From Dryomyza anilis (lineage: Eukaryota > Arthropoda > Insecta > Diptera > Dryomyzidae), in contig OX638131.1 of NCBI GenBank assembly GCA_951804985.1, positions 105,978,464 to 106,042,463 on the forward strand: a stretch of DNA of 64,000 nucleotides. The letters run 5' to 3'. Under the pieces are notes generated by a model. The model was given only the letters and a program-made list of their open reading frames with translations, was not told where the DNA came from and did not search any database. Shown piece by piece: positions 1 to 12,306 of this stretch (positions are counted from its first letter, which is position 1; each line of letters starts with the position of its first letter). The position numbers and the translations under genes were made by a program.

Positions 1-760
1 ATTTGAAAACTAAAATGTTGAAAAACAAAATTTCGAAAACTAAAAATGTCGAAATTTAATATGACGAAATCATTTTTTGCCGAAAAAATGATGGAAAATG
101 TCGAAAAAACTCGTAGATAACGATATCAAAAAAAAAGAACGAATTCTGATTTTTAGCTACTCTAGGATTAAGCTGCCTTCAAAATACCATCTTGGAATTT
201 AGCTTCAACACTTATAAAAACAAACAACAAACATTTCGATTTTTTTTAAATACTTTTTTTTTAGTTTTAAAACGAAACCTTATCAAAGTTTCTAGCATCA
301 AGGGATATTTCAATAGGAACCACCATACAAAAGTTATCATTGACAATTTTTTAACTTTGAACTGTATCTCTGGAAAAAGTGATATCTTTGGAAATAGTGG
401 TCGGAAAAAAAATGGTGAATGCAGATCCCGATACCCTTTATCTGTTGCCAAAATATAATTAAAATCGAAGACAGTGAGTTGCAAATCCTACGAGATTTGG
501 TGTGGACTTGCTCACATAGGATTTGAAATTTGTATTTCAACATTTTGATATTTCGGCATTTTAATTTTCGAAATTTTTTGATCCTATAAAAAAAAAAGGT
601 TTTTGTATTTATAGTTTAAAAAATTTGTCGACATTTTCTAGCTTTAAAATATTTTTCGACATTTTGTGATTCGGCCAAATATTGCTTCGGCATTCTAAGG
701 CTTTTATAATTTCGACATTTTAAGGTTTCGACATTTTTTTTTTCGATATTTCGTACGGAT
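1..760. repeat. Foldback-like dispersed repeat, family E copy 1
   Basis: The first ~115 bases carry degenerate repeats of a motif like AAAATGTCGAAAACTA. Bases ~535-760 carry the same motif in reverse (TTTCGACATTTT), so the unit has inverted arms built from short tandem motifs around a ~420-bp core. The core (118-500) matches the reverse complement of 56440-56880, for example the shared stretch AGCTACTCTAGGAT. The left end may be cut by the window. Inverted arms made of short tandem repeats recall Drosophila Foldback elements; that assignment is inference. Short ORFs here have no recognisable product. Confidence 0.6.
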
Positions 761-762
761 CC

Positions 763-1175
763 CATTTCCATTCATTTGATACCCATATTTACAAATGGGT
801 AGGTGTACCGAATTTCGTTTTTTGTTTTTGAACCACAAGTCGTTTAGCGCGAAAATATTATTTCCATGTATTTGAGCATGAAGTAAATATATATTTTTCC
901 AAAAAGTTTACCTAATCATGTATACAGTAAAATTGAACTATAGATGTAAATTTTATATGAGTTATTTGAATATAAATGATCAGATCACAGGTCACAATGG
1001 ACCGATTTCGCAAATTTTTTCACACATTCAGCGTAGTTTCTTTAATCTAACTCTCTAAATCGACTCAGGAGGTCATGCTGATATATACTTTTTCTTACCA
1101 GAGATGCTTCCTTCTTGGTGTTACAAACGGCGTACCAAACTGAATGTACCCCTTTACTCTTAGTGTAGGGTATAA
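763..1175 (+). repeat. Dispersed repeat family B, copy 1 (internally deleted)
   Basis: It shares the ordered landmarks of family B: CCATTCATTTGATACCC, GGGTAGGTGTACCG, TCACAATGGACCGATTTCG, the CGACTCAGGAGGTCATGCTGA block and the end TTAGTGTAGGGTATAAA. Compared with 18646-19348 it lacks the outer left end and an internal stretch that includes the CAGA-repeat block. No ORF of note. Confidence 0.75.
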
Positions 1176-1348
1176 ATATCAATTTATAGAATGATCAAAA
1201 TGGCTGCAGCACACATAGGATCAAACACAAATACTCAAATACCTACCTACTTTGTGTTGTATTTTTTATTCTCCTTTTGGTGGACTGGTTTTTTTATTTT
1301 TCAGTATCGCCGTTATGCTCGGCTGAATTGCACGTGACCTGGAGGCTG

Positions 1349-1769
1349 CCCCTAGTAGAAATTTTGGTAGGGCCATGGTCATGAAGTGATCATGTCATTA
1401 TTTGAGATGATCGGGATATGACGAGGCCCATAATGTCCTTGTAACGCAGTGCCCTTGACCTCATGCCATGATCATGTACTGATCGGGCAATTCCCCATTT
1501 TAATATTTACCCGACAATTTCCTTGTCTGAGCCCGAGCATAATAGTGTTTCTCTCATTAATCTCGATCATTGCCTGATGCAAATTTCGTTATGAGGAACA
1601 AATAATGTAGCTATGATCGGGAGCATTGACTGTTTAGATAATGTAAACCCTGCTATTGTAAGCATGATAAGGGCATGCAAAGGTAATGATCATATTTTCT
1701 CTAATAGGGCTTACCCAACGAAAACCCGATCATTTCCAGATGGCGCATCGGGCAAATTTCTACTAGGGG
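1349..1769 (+). mobile_element. MITE with CCCCTAGTAGAAATTT termini, copy 1
   Basis: The 421-bp unit begins CCCCTAGTAGAAATTT and ends in the exact reverse complement AAATTTCTACTAGGGG, giving ~16-bp terminal inverted repeats. The interior is rich in GATCATG and CCCGATCA words. A second full copy lies in opposite orientation at 2469-2904. No coding capacity (a 61-codon ORF inside is not credible), so this looks like a non-autonomous DNA transposon. No clear target-site duplication was found, so the superfamily is unassigned. Confidence 0.8.
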
Positions 1770-2029
1770 CGCTGCTTTGCTTCAAAAAATTAATATGAAT
1801 ACCTCAATGAACGCATTCATAACAATTGTGAACGCGTTTATTATATAAATTTCGCTCAAATTGTGCATAGTTCATAAATAGAATGATTTTTTCCATTTAT
1901 ATTATGAACGGTGTCCCAATTAACGGCATTCATTCCATTTATGAACAAAATTTGTCTGTTCATAAATTAAAATACCATCAACTATTCTATGAAAACAATA
2001 AGACATGAAAAAGAAAGACTAAAATAGGA

Positions 2030-2260
2030 ATTTCGTAAAAATTTTGAAGTTTCCCACTTTACCCGAACATATTTCAACAAGTCTGAAATTGAGGTGTTTT
2101 AAAAAATGGCTAAAAAATCAATTAAAAAAGATATAAATTATATTCTGTTAATGTAAAAAGTTAGATCATGAATGGAATAGTACCTCCGAAAGATTAAAAA
2201 AATTATTAAAATGTATTTTTTGTGGAGGAAATGTGTCCCACTTTACCCCAGCTCAACTAT
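2030..2260 (+). repeat. Fragment of GGGGTAAAGTGGG-type repeat (family K)
   Basis: Contains TTTCCCACTTTACCCGAACA near 2050 and GTGTCCCACTTTACCCCAGC near 2232. These match, in the same order and orientation, stretches near 42560 and 43220 inside the larger element at 41930-43245. The remaining sequence between 1770 and 2468 is AT-rich without credible ORFs. Confidence 0.55.
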
Positions 2261-2468
2261 AATATTTTATTTAGACTTTAAATTTTTAGTATTTGGATAA
2301 AAAAAATCTTTCAAAATTTTAGAATAAAAACGTTAAAGGCCTCTCCCACAAAACTTAATTTTTGGACTATGCTTTTTTGGAATTTGGGAGTCGATATAAA
2401 ATTTAATTACAATAGAAATGTGAATAGAAATGTTTATCCTATTTTGATTAACATATGTCTCACGAACA

Positions 2469-2904
2469 CCCTAGTAGAAATTTACCCGATGCGCCATGGA
2501 GAAATGATCGGGTTTACGTTGTGTAAGCCCTATTAGAGAAAATATGATCATTGCCTTTGCATGCCCTTATCATGCTTACCATTATCTAAACAGTTTACAT
2601 TATCTAAACAGTCAATGTTCCCGATCATAGCTACATTATTAGTTCCTCATAACGAAATTAGCATCAGTCAATGATCGAGATTAATGAGAGAAACCCTATT
2701 ATGCTCTGGCTCAGACAAGGCAATTGTCGGGTAAATATTAAAATGGGGAATTGCCCGATCATTACATAATCATGGCCTGAGGTCATGTGATCATGATCAG
2801 GACACTGCGTTACATGGACATTATGGGCCTCGTCATATCCCGATCATCTCAAATAATGACATGATCACTTCATGACCATGGCCCTACCAAAAATTCTACT
2901 AGGG
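2469..2904 (-). mobile_element. MITE with CCCTAGTAGAAATTT termini, copy 2 (inverted)
   Basis: Almost the full reverse complement of the unit at 1349-1769, with the same terminal inverted repeats and interior word order (for example CCCGATCATAGCTACATTAT against ATAATGTAGCTATGATCGGG). It carries a short extra duplication of a TTATCTAAACAGT stretch near 2583-2612. The two copies are ~700 bp apart and head in opposite directions. Confidence 0.8.
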
Positions 2905-3544
2905 CAATTCATTAATTTTTTAAATTTTACTTTAGATCCAAATTATATTTATATTATGAACCAAAATAAAATTCTTGAACAAAAAATAATAAAATGAAAT
3001 TTCAATATAATTTCGATTTTTTTGTTTTAATTAATTTTCTATGAAATAATAGTTTCAATTGTGTTGTCCACTGAAATTGATTTGAATTCGTTCAGTTTTT
3101 GTTAGTAAAGTAAAAATTCTATTGAATTATTTTATTTGGTATACAAATAGTATTCTGGTATAGCAAATCTTATAAATTAAAAAAAAATTGATAATTTCCG
3201 GCAATATAGCAATTTTCTGAAATTCACATTCAATCGATATTATAGTATTTCCAATAGAAATTGATTTAAATAGATTTGATTGAAAGTGAATTTCATTGAA
3301 TTCGCTGGAATTCAAATTACACACTTTTTGATAGCAAACATCACCAGTCTTGAAAACTTTTTCAAAACATTTTTTTCACTTGTTCTGGAAAAGCAATAAG
3401 AAGGCACAAATTTGATTAAAAACATGGATGAAAAAGTGGACACATGACAGTAGTTTTTTTCTCTAAAAATGTAGTACCTTTAAAAAAATTGCAACTTCCC
3501 ACATAACCCCATTTCCAACTTTACTCCAGTCTCCCCAACACATC
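2905..3544. other. AT-rich intergenic DNA with a family K fragment
   Basis: No credible gene. The stretch 3350-3540 resembles the reverse complement of 41930-42120 (shared AAACATGGATRAAAAAG and a degraded CCCACATAACCCC / ACTTTACTCCAG end), so it is probably another broken family K terminus. Confidence 0.4.
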
Positions 3545-4016
3545 CCTACACAGTAGGTGCACCAGATTTCATTTTTTTAGGTCACCTTACTATTTCATTT
3601 ATTTATTTGAACAAGAAGTAAAGGGTTTTTACAAAAAAAAAGTTCACTTCGGATGGTATAAAATACACCCGTAGATGTTAGTATTGAGGTATTTCAACAT
3701 AAGTGGTCGGCTTACAGGTCACAATTCTCCGATCATGACCATTTTCGATACCAGGCAGCGCAGGTATATATTAAATCTAACTTTGAAGTTTCATTGATCT
3801 AGATTTTCTGGTTTAACTGTAATCGTGATCAATAGATCCAAAAGACAGACAGACAAATGGAATTTTCCGGCTTAAGTCGGACATAGCTATTTCGACGGGA
3901 GGTAACGCTGATGAAGAATATATATACTTTTCCATACCTCCTCCTTTCCAGACAACTCCTTTTGGGTGTTACAAACGGATGACCAAAGTGAATATACCCT
4001 TTCACTTTTAGTGTGA
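3545..4016 (+). repeat. Dispersed repeat family B, copy 2 (diverged)
   Basis: Shares with other B copies the order AAGTGGTCGG, TCACAAT..CCGATC, AGACAGACAGACA, GAATATATATACTTTTCCAT, GTGTTACAAACGG and the end TATACCCTTTCACTTTTAG. It is more diverged than the copies at 18.6 and 32.4 kb. No coding potential. Confidence 0.7.
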
Positions 4017-5433
4017 AATTAAAAAGAAATTCTAAGAAATATGAAAGTAGGTTCTTTCAGTTGTATTTTGTTTATAAACAGTTTAAATCGATTACGAATT
4101 ATCTCTTTGTTTTATTAACATAAAAATAGTAAAATGGTTAAAAAAATAATTAAATACTTTAAAAAAATAAAAAAATCTTAAAATAAGAAAAATCAAATCA
4201 GTTCACTTTGATTTATCCTTAAAATAGTATGATTGATTGCCGACCTATAAGAGTCTCTAATCAAGCCTTTTTTTTGCAATAAAGAAAAATACCGTGCTAC
4301 CGTTACCAACATCGACCCATAGAAAACACTATGCAGAATGACACTAGCAAATCGTTCAGAATTTTCAATTATAGAAAATCAGGTCAAAATCTATAGCATG
4401 CGGTTGAGGCTTTATGACACAAATACTATCTTCTTGGCACTGGGAAGAAACTCAATCATAGCCAAGAGGCTGTAATGGCATCAATGAATGGTGGAGTGAC
4501 CTTAATCGATTGTCTGTCCGTCCATGCGCAAAGTAATGCATTTCTTATGGTGTTGCATGAGAGGTCCCTTTGCGCGGGTAACCCATGAAATTACCGCAGG
4601 TGACTGACTGATGTTTTCTTAAAGCCATTTGAGTTATTTTTTGTTGTACTTGTTGTTGTAATTGTTTTTGTTGGCAGTAACGCATTGTTGCTGTCACTAC
4701 AACTATTTTTGTTGTTTTTATGTTTTCGTTTTTCGTTTTTTTTTTTTTGTTGTATTGTGCAGTTAGAGTGACAGTTAAAAACGTTTAATGCGCATTGCAC
4801 TTGAGTGCATTTTGCCGCCGGCTATTTTCCTAAGAAACGTTGTCGTCGTCGTTACCAGCCAAAATGAATTTCTTCAAAATTTTCTAATGTATGTTGTTGG
4901 TTGGTTGGTTGGTTGTACCTACTACTACCTATAGCTTAAGTAATGACAGCAATAAAAAGCCTCATCAACTAATGTAACTGTTTTCGAAGTACACAAGAAA
5001 CAGACAACAACAAAAAATACTTCATCAAATACACAGATTTGCAAAGTCATCATTAATTGACCCATATAACAAATATTATAAAAACTAAATCGATACAGAA
5101 AGCGTTTGATCGTGTGATATTGGTTGATGACTATGCTGTGATATTTTCTGATATGTCTTACAACTTGTCGCTCAATCAAGTGTCTCACTCCGAAGTGTTT
5201 TCTTAGCAAAAGTTATTTTCTTTTTCGGGATTATCACTAATTGGTGGCGTTTAACTTAAGCATATAGTAATTAAGATAATTTTTATGAATGCTCTTTTTA
5301 ACAATAACAACAACAAAAAATATATCACAATTCACAGAAATATGTTTTCAATATGCTACATTTTTTTCATATTATTGAATAATTTAGTCTTTTTTAAATT
5401 TTTCATATTCATTCATATATAATTTTTAATATT
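4017..5433. other. Intergenic, no gene recognised
   Basis: AT-rich DNA. 4230-4620 has more balanced composition but no ORF with a recognisable product. There are short simple stretches: CAA/TTG-rich DNA at ~4620-4770 and (TTGG)n near 4895-4915. Confidence 0.5.
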
Positions 5434-6195
5434 TATACCCTACACCTATGAGGTACAGGGTATATTAACTTTGTGCATATATTGTAACACCCCTTAGGAG
5501 GCGTGTCCGGTATGGAAAAGTATATATATTCTTGATCAGCATCACTACCCGAGTCCGTTTAGCCATGTCCGTCTGTCTGTCCGTCTTGCTGTCTTGCTGT
5601 CCGAATACAGAATAACTTGAGAAATACTGATCAGAATGCGATGAAATTTCGTCTCAATATATTCTATCCAAAAGTAGGAACTGAGTTTGAAAATGAGCCA
5701 AATAGGTCAACGGACACGCCCACCTCCCATACAAGTCACTTTTATATAAGTCTTTCGGAACTAATAACTCGAAAAGTATTCAAGGTATAGTTATAAAATT
5801 TAAAACGTATTGTTAGAATTCACCTGAAAATATGTGGTTCAAAAATGGGCGTGATCTGCCCACTTTTTTTTTTCATTATTTCCCGGGTTTTCATAGTGGA
5901 AATTTGATCCGTAAATTATTAAAATCAAATCTATGAAATATTAGCCATTCAAAATTTTAAATATAGGCGTGGTCCGCCCAATTACATTTTTCAAATTTTT
6001 TTTTTTTAGTTTTTTTTACTTTATATAATTTTTTAATTTATGGGGATATAAGACGTAAATTTCTGATATGAATAATATTCTGAGGGTTAATATCCCCACC
6101 AAAGGTGTAGGGTATTCCATAGTCGGGCCCGACCGACTATAAAAATCCGCCCCATGTGACCGAACTTACCCATGTGACCTAACTTTCCCAACTCG
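5434..6195 (+). repeat. Dispersed repeat family A, copy 1
   Basis: Starts at TATACCCTACACCTATGAGG, followed by the GGAGGCGTGTCCGGTATGG block, TATATATTCTTGATCAGCAT, a GTCTGTCTGTCCG stretch and two GGGCGTGATCTGCCC / GGCGTGGTCCGCCC blocks. It ends near GTGTAGGGTATTCCATAGTC, a CCGACTATA hairpin and CCTAACTTTCCCAACTCG. A second copy (11752-12306) matches over more than 500 bp. The outer CCTAAC-TTCCCAACT end and the CCGACTATA hairpin are shared with family B, so A and B look like relatives. No protein-coding capacity is visible. Confidence 0.8.
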
Positions 6196-7050
6196 TTTAT
6201 TTTATAATTTATTTAACGTATTAACAGTTTAATGTATTGGTACTAAAGTACAGCAATTAAACTACGATATTTTTGCGTTTACGATCTCGGTTGAGAAATT
6301 CAAAACATTAAATTCAGAATATTATTATGACAAAATTTATTGAGTAGCAAATAATACAGCTGTTTCATAGATAGCAACGCCCCTTCATTAGCGATCTTTC
6401 TCTGCATTTCTACATTTTCAAGCTCCTATTGCCAGACAAGCAAGCGTCTGTGTATGTACGAATGTTAAAGATATAAAAATAGAAAAAACGAATTTTCCTA
6501 CGAATGTTGGTATGGTTTCAGTTCGTAAACATAAATTAAGATTCAATTTCACATAAATACCAAGTTGATTTCATTCCATTGTTATCTAAATACACTATAC
6601 AACGCTTATGGGTAATGTGCGGAAGGTTTATACATAACCAACAGTAGTGGCAGCAGAAGAGGAGAAAGTGTATAAAGGTAAGTAAACGGTTTCAAAATAA
6701 TATACATATATTAAATTAAATAATAATAATACAAATAAAATAAAATAAACAATTCAATTACATTAAGTAATTCAAACAAGTAATTTAAAATACAAAAATA
6801 TCTATAAGGTAATAACATTTTACATAAACAATAAATTAACTAAAATATATATTTTTTTATGTTCGCTTCGAAATAATTGCTTTTAGTTACTTTCAACATA
6901 TCGACAGACAAACACACGAACAAACAGATGGTGCTGACAGACGGACAAAGCAAAACAAAACATAATAGTGACAAAGCAAGATCGAAAAAAACAACAACTA
7001 ACGAACACGTGTTCATTAAATTTTGGGACGAAAACAACAACAACTTTTTT
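6196..7050. other. Intergenic, no gene recognised
   Basis: AT-rich. Small ORFs on both strands near 6840-7080 overlap each other and have no family features. Nothing else is supportable. Confidence 0.5.
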
Positions 7051-7160
7051 GATACCTAAGAAATTAATAACTGAATTCAAGACATATTCTACTTAGTTAC
7101 TTTTTGATACCTAAGAAATTAATAACTGAATTCAAGAATAATTCCACTTAGTTACTTTTT
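7051..7160. repeat. Short tandem duplication, 55-bp unit x2
   Basis: GATACCTAAGAAATTAATAA occurs at 7051 and again at 7106, followed each time by CTGAATTCAAGA and a (T)CYACTTAGTTAC stretch. A third degenerate start (GACAACTAAGAAA) follows near 7165. Confidence 0.8.
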
Positions 7161-7849
7161 TTTTGACAACTAAGAAAATCAAGTTCTTGAAATTAAGAAT
7201 TTTTGGTTTAGCTGTATATTACTCCGTATACTTCTTGATTCCTTTTGGATTTTAGAACTTTTTCCCTCCGTGTACTTATCGGCCATTCAACGTCAAACCG
7301 GGCGAAAACACAAAAAGCACTGAAAATCAAGAAAAAGCAGGCGAAACTTGGAAAATAATGCCGGAACCGTTTAGATTTTTGGAACTGGAATCGTTATTAA
7401 AAATGGAATGGGAACCCATATATTTTTTTCTGGTTGGAATCGGAATCGCTATTTTAAAAATTTCGAAACCAGAACCGGAACAGATATTACTTACGCAAAG
7501 AATCGGAATCGTCATTGGACACGTACGGGCATGACAACACTAGTTGTCATGCACGGATATTTTCACGCTCGAACTCAGATTTTCGGTCGTGACACGAAAA
7601 AAGCACGGCACGCGCCCATCTCCAGTCAGCACATGCCGATTTTAGAGCGGTTTAACAAAAGAAAAATATCGATGTTTTTTAACTTCATCTGCATCTGCGA
7701 GAAGAAATTACATTATTTCTTTCGACTCAAATTTTTTGTGGTAAATTTTAGCAGCACAATGTAACTTTTAAGTACTATTACAAATTTCGGAAAAAATTTC
7801 GATCCGCCATATCTATTTAAAATAATTCTAAAGTGGTGAAAACATCAAT
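7161..7849. other. Intergenic with degenerate GGAATCG-rich stretch
   Basis: 7360-7520 contains many GGAATCG / GAACCGGAA words, reading like a degenerate short repeat. The 118-codon ORF across it (7408-7764) has no recognisable domain and its periodic RNR/TRTG composition follows from the DNA repeat, so it is not called as a gene. Confidence 0.4.
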
Positions 7850-8045
7850 TTGTTTACATGTACTTAAAATGTTTTTCACATTTAAACATATATATGATTG
7901 CAAGAAAGCCGAAAATTATTCATTCTGAACATAAATATGTTTGTAAGAAAACCAAAATATGTTTGTTATATGAATGTTTGGCAATGCAATAATATTTTTG
8001 TTTGCAAAATTATGTTTGGGAGAGCCCTTTTTTTGAAGTTGTGTG
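7850..8045 (-). repeat. Fragment of family D element (terminal part)
   Basis: Its reverse complement matches the first ~190 bases of the 1-kb elements at 47916 and 62340 in word order: an AAAAAAAGGG run, CCAAACATAAT, AACATTATTGCATTGCC-like text, GAATAATTTTCGG, then an AACATATATATG palindrome. Diverged and truncated. Confidence 0.65.
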
Positions 8046-9659
8046 AAAATCCGTTGACACTTAATGTGTTTGTTAAAAAATTTTAAAATAACTGACTTTA
8101 GTTATTTGGATCTTGGCAGATATAAAATTTAAAATTTATAACAGAAAATGTTTTGTTTTTTTTTTGTATTCTAAATTTAACTAGCAAACTATTCTAGGCA
8201 TGTTATTTACAACACAACTACACCGATTTTGCTGTGTTGCCGGTGCCTGTAAAAACATTAATCGAAATATGTGTCATGTGTTGGCCGCAAGGTTTTTATG
8301 CAAATGCCTTCTCAAATGCCTCGCATAAAAATGCGCTCCACTAGTAATTAGTATAGAATTCTGTAAGATGATTTTAATGTCATGCCACACCCTGGTATTA
8401 ATAGTAACTATAGTGTAGTAGAAAAAGTAGTAAAACCTACCTAGTTCTATAGAAGCCAGGTAATAAGTGTGCCAATGTTTTGTGTGCATGCCAGGTGATT
8501 TTAATTGGACGACACCATAGTAAGAATGTTTCTATTTTTTATTATATATTTTTAAATTTTGTAAAGATTTTAATTTATTTAATGTGTTTACAGTAAAGTC
8601 GAAAGAATATTGTTTAAATTAATTTTTATTATTTTTTTAGTGTGTTAATTATGTATTTATTGAAAATTAATTATTAATTATATAATATTGAAAATAAATA
8701 AAAATTAAAATTATTAAAAAATATATTTCGTCGATATAATATTTGCCTGTCAGAAATTGTAATCTATGCGAAATAAAAAATCGCACTCTAAAAAGTATTA
8801 ATTTAAAATCTAATATATCACAGTCAAACACGAGTACCTACACGAAAAATCACATATTTCTCGATAATTTGAAATCCAATCACAACAACAAGTACTGTCA
8901 GGCTGCAATCCATTCCACTTCCATGGACATACCACACGATTCCATGCCAATTTCAAACCAATTTCAGTTGCGTTTGTGCGGTAATAAATCAATTGCTCGT
9001 TAGGCGCGTTTCTGTCAGAATTACAGAATGCAACTCGACTCGACAAGATCAAATTTCATCTTTAATAGAAGACAACAAAAAGAATAAATATAAAATTTAT
9101 TAAAAAAAAAAGTTTTATTTTGCCTTGTGGTTAATTGCAAAGTGTCAGCGTACAGGAATCTAGTCACACTAGAAAATAAAATATTTTCACAATAACAATA
9201 ATAACAATAATTGCATTTATTTGTAGGCCCTACAACATAATTCGAAGATGAACAATGAAAAAAATAGAAAAACTGTAGCGACGAGAAGAACTTGTACCAT
9301 CGTTATACGTAATCAATGGTGTATACTATTTGTAATACCTATTATTTGAACTGAAGAAGGTGTCAGTGCTGTATGTTGCCGCCTGTAGCCTTGTCGGGTA
9401 GTAAATGGAAAGGCGTGAACCTTGTAATCAGGCGTTGATATGCATTAAGGAGGGGTGCGCAAACGATCGGAAACTATTGAAACTATCAATGTTATGGCAG
9501 GTTTGTCAGATGGGAAATTTGAGGAATAAAGGGAGGCTCTTTGGTTGAGAGTTATATGAAAACCTTTATTTTAAAGGGTTTGGTTAATGGTTGTTAGTAA
9601 GCAGAAAATTCAATTCAATTTCATTGGAAACTGATTGGAGAGACATACAAATTTGTTGC
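8046..9659. other. Intergenic, no gene recognised
   Basis: AT-rich to 80-90% in places (8520-8740). 8740-9060 is more balanced but its overlapping ORFs on both strands (86 and 80 codons) have no recognisable features. 9240-9500 is of moderate composition without a credible gene. Confidence 0.5.
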
Positions 9660-9930
9660 TGGAAAATGTTTATTTCGAACATTGCGTTGTTATTGTCGTT
9701 CGAAATTTTTCGAAAATTGTTGTTTTTGTGAAATGATTTCATTTTGGAAAATGGTGATTTGAAATATTACGTTGTTATTGTGGTCCAATAATTTTTGAAA
9801 CAAAAATTTTTGAAAATTGTTGTTTTAGTTAAATATATATTTTTATTGGAAAATAATAATTTCGAGAATTGCGTTATTTTTGTAGTACAATTTTTTTTCG
9901 AAATTTTTTGAACATTGTCAAAAATTGTAT
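9660..9930. repeat. Degenerate tandem repeat, ~90-110-bp unit x3
   Basis: Three successive blocks carry the order ATTGCGTTGTTATTGT, a short variable stretch, TCGAAATTTTTCGAAAATTG, TTGTTTT, then TTGGAAAATG; starts are near 9680, 9765 and 9858. The third block is the most diverged. Confidence 0.6.
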
Positions 9931-10019
9931 TATCACAAACTCACCATATTATTTCAAAAATACTAACAATAGGTTTAGTTACAAACATTTTTTTATACAT
10001 ATTTAACAAATCCTAACCC

Positions 10020-10380
10020 CAGACAACATTTTTGGAAGGGTCGAGGCAGTTCAGAAACATTTCCTCGACATATTTCAAACAGACAAAGGCGGAGTTTGTA
10101 TCAAAAGCTGTCTGTTTTCTGCCCGTGCCCCAAATATGTCGTGAATCTGCCATAAAAATTCAAAAAAAATTTACAAACTGCTATACAATTCCCAAAATAT
10201 TCAACTTATTCAAATATTCCAGAAAAATGCTAAAAATTTTATCTCGGGTTTCCCTAGATTTTTTTTTTGTTACAGTCGAGGCTTTTTAGAAACATTTTTT
10301 TGAAAGATTCCAAGCTGACAAAGGCGGAGTTTGTTCAAAAACTGACTATTTTCTTCCCCTTCCCATAATATACGTTCCCA
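10020..10380. repeat. Direct duplication of ~110 bp
   Basis: 10035-10140 and 10275-10375 share GTCGAGGC, AGAAACATTT, CTGACAAAGGCGGAGTTTGT-like text and TTTTCTKCCC in order. They are separated by ~130 bp of unrelated AT-rich DNA. Probably part of an unidentified transposon. Confidence 0.6.
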
Positions 10381-10553
10381 GATAAAATGTCTGGCATTTT
10401 TAAGAATATTTTGGTAATATTTCCTACAAATTCATAAATAAATGTCCCAATACAAAATATTTGCCAAGCTTAGAGCATGCCCTGCAGTTATGAAACGATT
10501 TTTGTCATGGACATCCTATCAATTCTATATAATTCGCTGGGGCTGAGTTTACT

Positions 10554-10747
10554 TTACCTTTTTTTTTTTTTTGGAATATCTACTAAGATCCACAGCACTC
10601 AGACAGACTATATCCATTGTACTGTGAAATCTATTCCCTACGATTTTGTGGTTAATATCACCACGAGCGCCCATGCCCAAGCCGGGATTCGAACCCGAGA
10701 CCTTCAGAATGCAAGTCCAGGGCGCTATCTCTGGACTGCTGAGGCCG
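10554..10747 (-). mobile_element. tRNA-derived SINE 1
   Basis: On the minus strand a tRNA-like head contains the T-arm/B-box CGGGTTCGAATCCCG (10684-10696 region), preceded by a degenerate A-box-like stretch. The tail ends in an A-run (the T-run at 10560-10572 on plus). Short direct repeats GTTTACT at 10547-10553 and 10748-10754 flank it and fit a target-site duplication. Inserted in the left arm of element F. It does not fold as a functional tRNA by eye (anticodon stem poorly paired), so SINE is preferred over tRNA gene. Confidence 0.65.
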
Positions 10748-11751
10748 GTTTACTGTACATACTCAGTTTTTTACAATTACGCAACGTTTTTGAGAAAATT
10801 GCAATAGTATTTTAAACTGTTCTCACCCATCTACTTAGAATAAAAAAATTTAGTTCTATGGAAAAATAGTTTAAGAAAAAAAATGTAAACGTAATTTTTC
10901 TGCAAATTATCTAGACTATTTTCAATATACTAATGAATGCTAATATTCCAATATTTTTAAAGATAATTGGGTATAAACTCGGAAAATTTTAATTTGTTTA
11001 GAGACATTTTTTATCATTTATTATTTAATGATGTATGGTTCAAGAGCATAGTTCAAGCTAATTATAAAAATTGCCATTTTTTTTTTTAATTGATCCACTA
11101 AATATATTCCCTGATTCCCTGAGAATTTAATGTTGGTACTATTTTATATAATTAATTTTCAACAAAAATATTAATACCCCTAATATGAAAATATCATTAC
11201 GACATTATATCATTACTCAGTTTTTTCCTATTACGTAACATTTTTGAAATAAATTCTTGTAAAAACGGTTAATTTTCAGTAATTTTGCATTTTAAGTTTT
11301 AACAGTTTTTGACGGAAACTGTGTCGATAGAGCATATTTTAAAAATGAGAACCGATACAAAAAAGTTAGTAATTTCCATCGTTAGTTTGATATATGCTCT
11401 GTACAATCATAAATCATTTTATTATTTATCTTTAGACCTAAAATGCTAAAGAAAATCGTAAAAAAAAGAATATATTTCTTTATGCTTTTTTAGATTTAAA
11501 TATCTTAAAACCCTATAGAAATATTACTATTTGTCGATACATAGTAATTAGTCTTGCCAATTTGAACAAACATTGCGTTTACAGTTTTTTGGAAAACTGT
11601 TTGTGTAATGGACTGTATTTTCCCATTCTGGCTAAAAAGGGCCTGAAAATACGAGAGCAATTTTCTTAGAAATGTTACGTAATAGAACAAAAAAATCAGC
11701 AACACCGAATTATATAGAATTGATATATGGGATGTCCATGGTACAAATGTT

Positions 11752-12306
11752 TATACCCTACACCTTTAAGTTTGTGCAGATATTGTAACGCCCCTTAGGG
11801 TGCGTGTCCGGTATGGAAAAGTATATATATTCTTGATCAATACAACACTACCCGAGTCCGTTTAGCCATGTCCGTCTGTCTGTCCGTCTTGCTGTCTTGC
11901 TGTCTTGCTGTCCGAATACAGAATAACTTGAGAAATACTGATCAGAATGCGATGAAATTTCGTCTCAATATATTTTAGCCAAAAGTAGGAACTGAGTTTG
12001 AAAATGAGCCAATTCGGTCAACGGACACGCCCACCTCCCATACAAGTCACTTTTATATAACTCTTTCGGAACTAATAACTCGAAAAGTATTCAATGTATA
12101 GTTATAAAATTTAAAACGTATTGTTAGAATTCACCTAAAAATATGTGGTCCAAAAATGGGCGTGATCCGCCCACTTTTTTTTTTCATTATTTCCCGGGTT
12201 TTAATAGTGGAAATTTGATCCGTAAATTATTAAAATCAAATCTATGAAATATTAGCCTTTCAAAATTTTAAATATAGGCGTGGTCCGCCCAATTACATTT
12301 TTCAAT
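11752..12306 (+). repeat. Dispersed repeat family A, copy 2 (3' truncated)
   Basis: Near-identical to 5434-5995 over most of its length (TATACCCTACACC start, CCGGTATGGAAAAGTATATA, GTCTGTCTGTCCG, GGCGTGGTCCGCCC). It stops where copy 1 enters its T-rich stretch. Inserted in the right arm of element F: F sequence resumes immediately after it. Confidence 0.8.

Noticed and set aside
7408..7764. 118-codon ORF as a gene
   Set aside because: Composition reflects GGAATCG-type DNA repeats; no motif or homology recognised.
10660..10750. tRNA gene on the minus strand
   Set aside because: Only the T-arm is convincing; the anticodon stem does not pair well, and an A-tail with flanking direct repeats marks a SINE.
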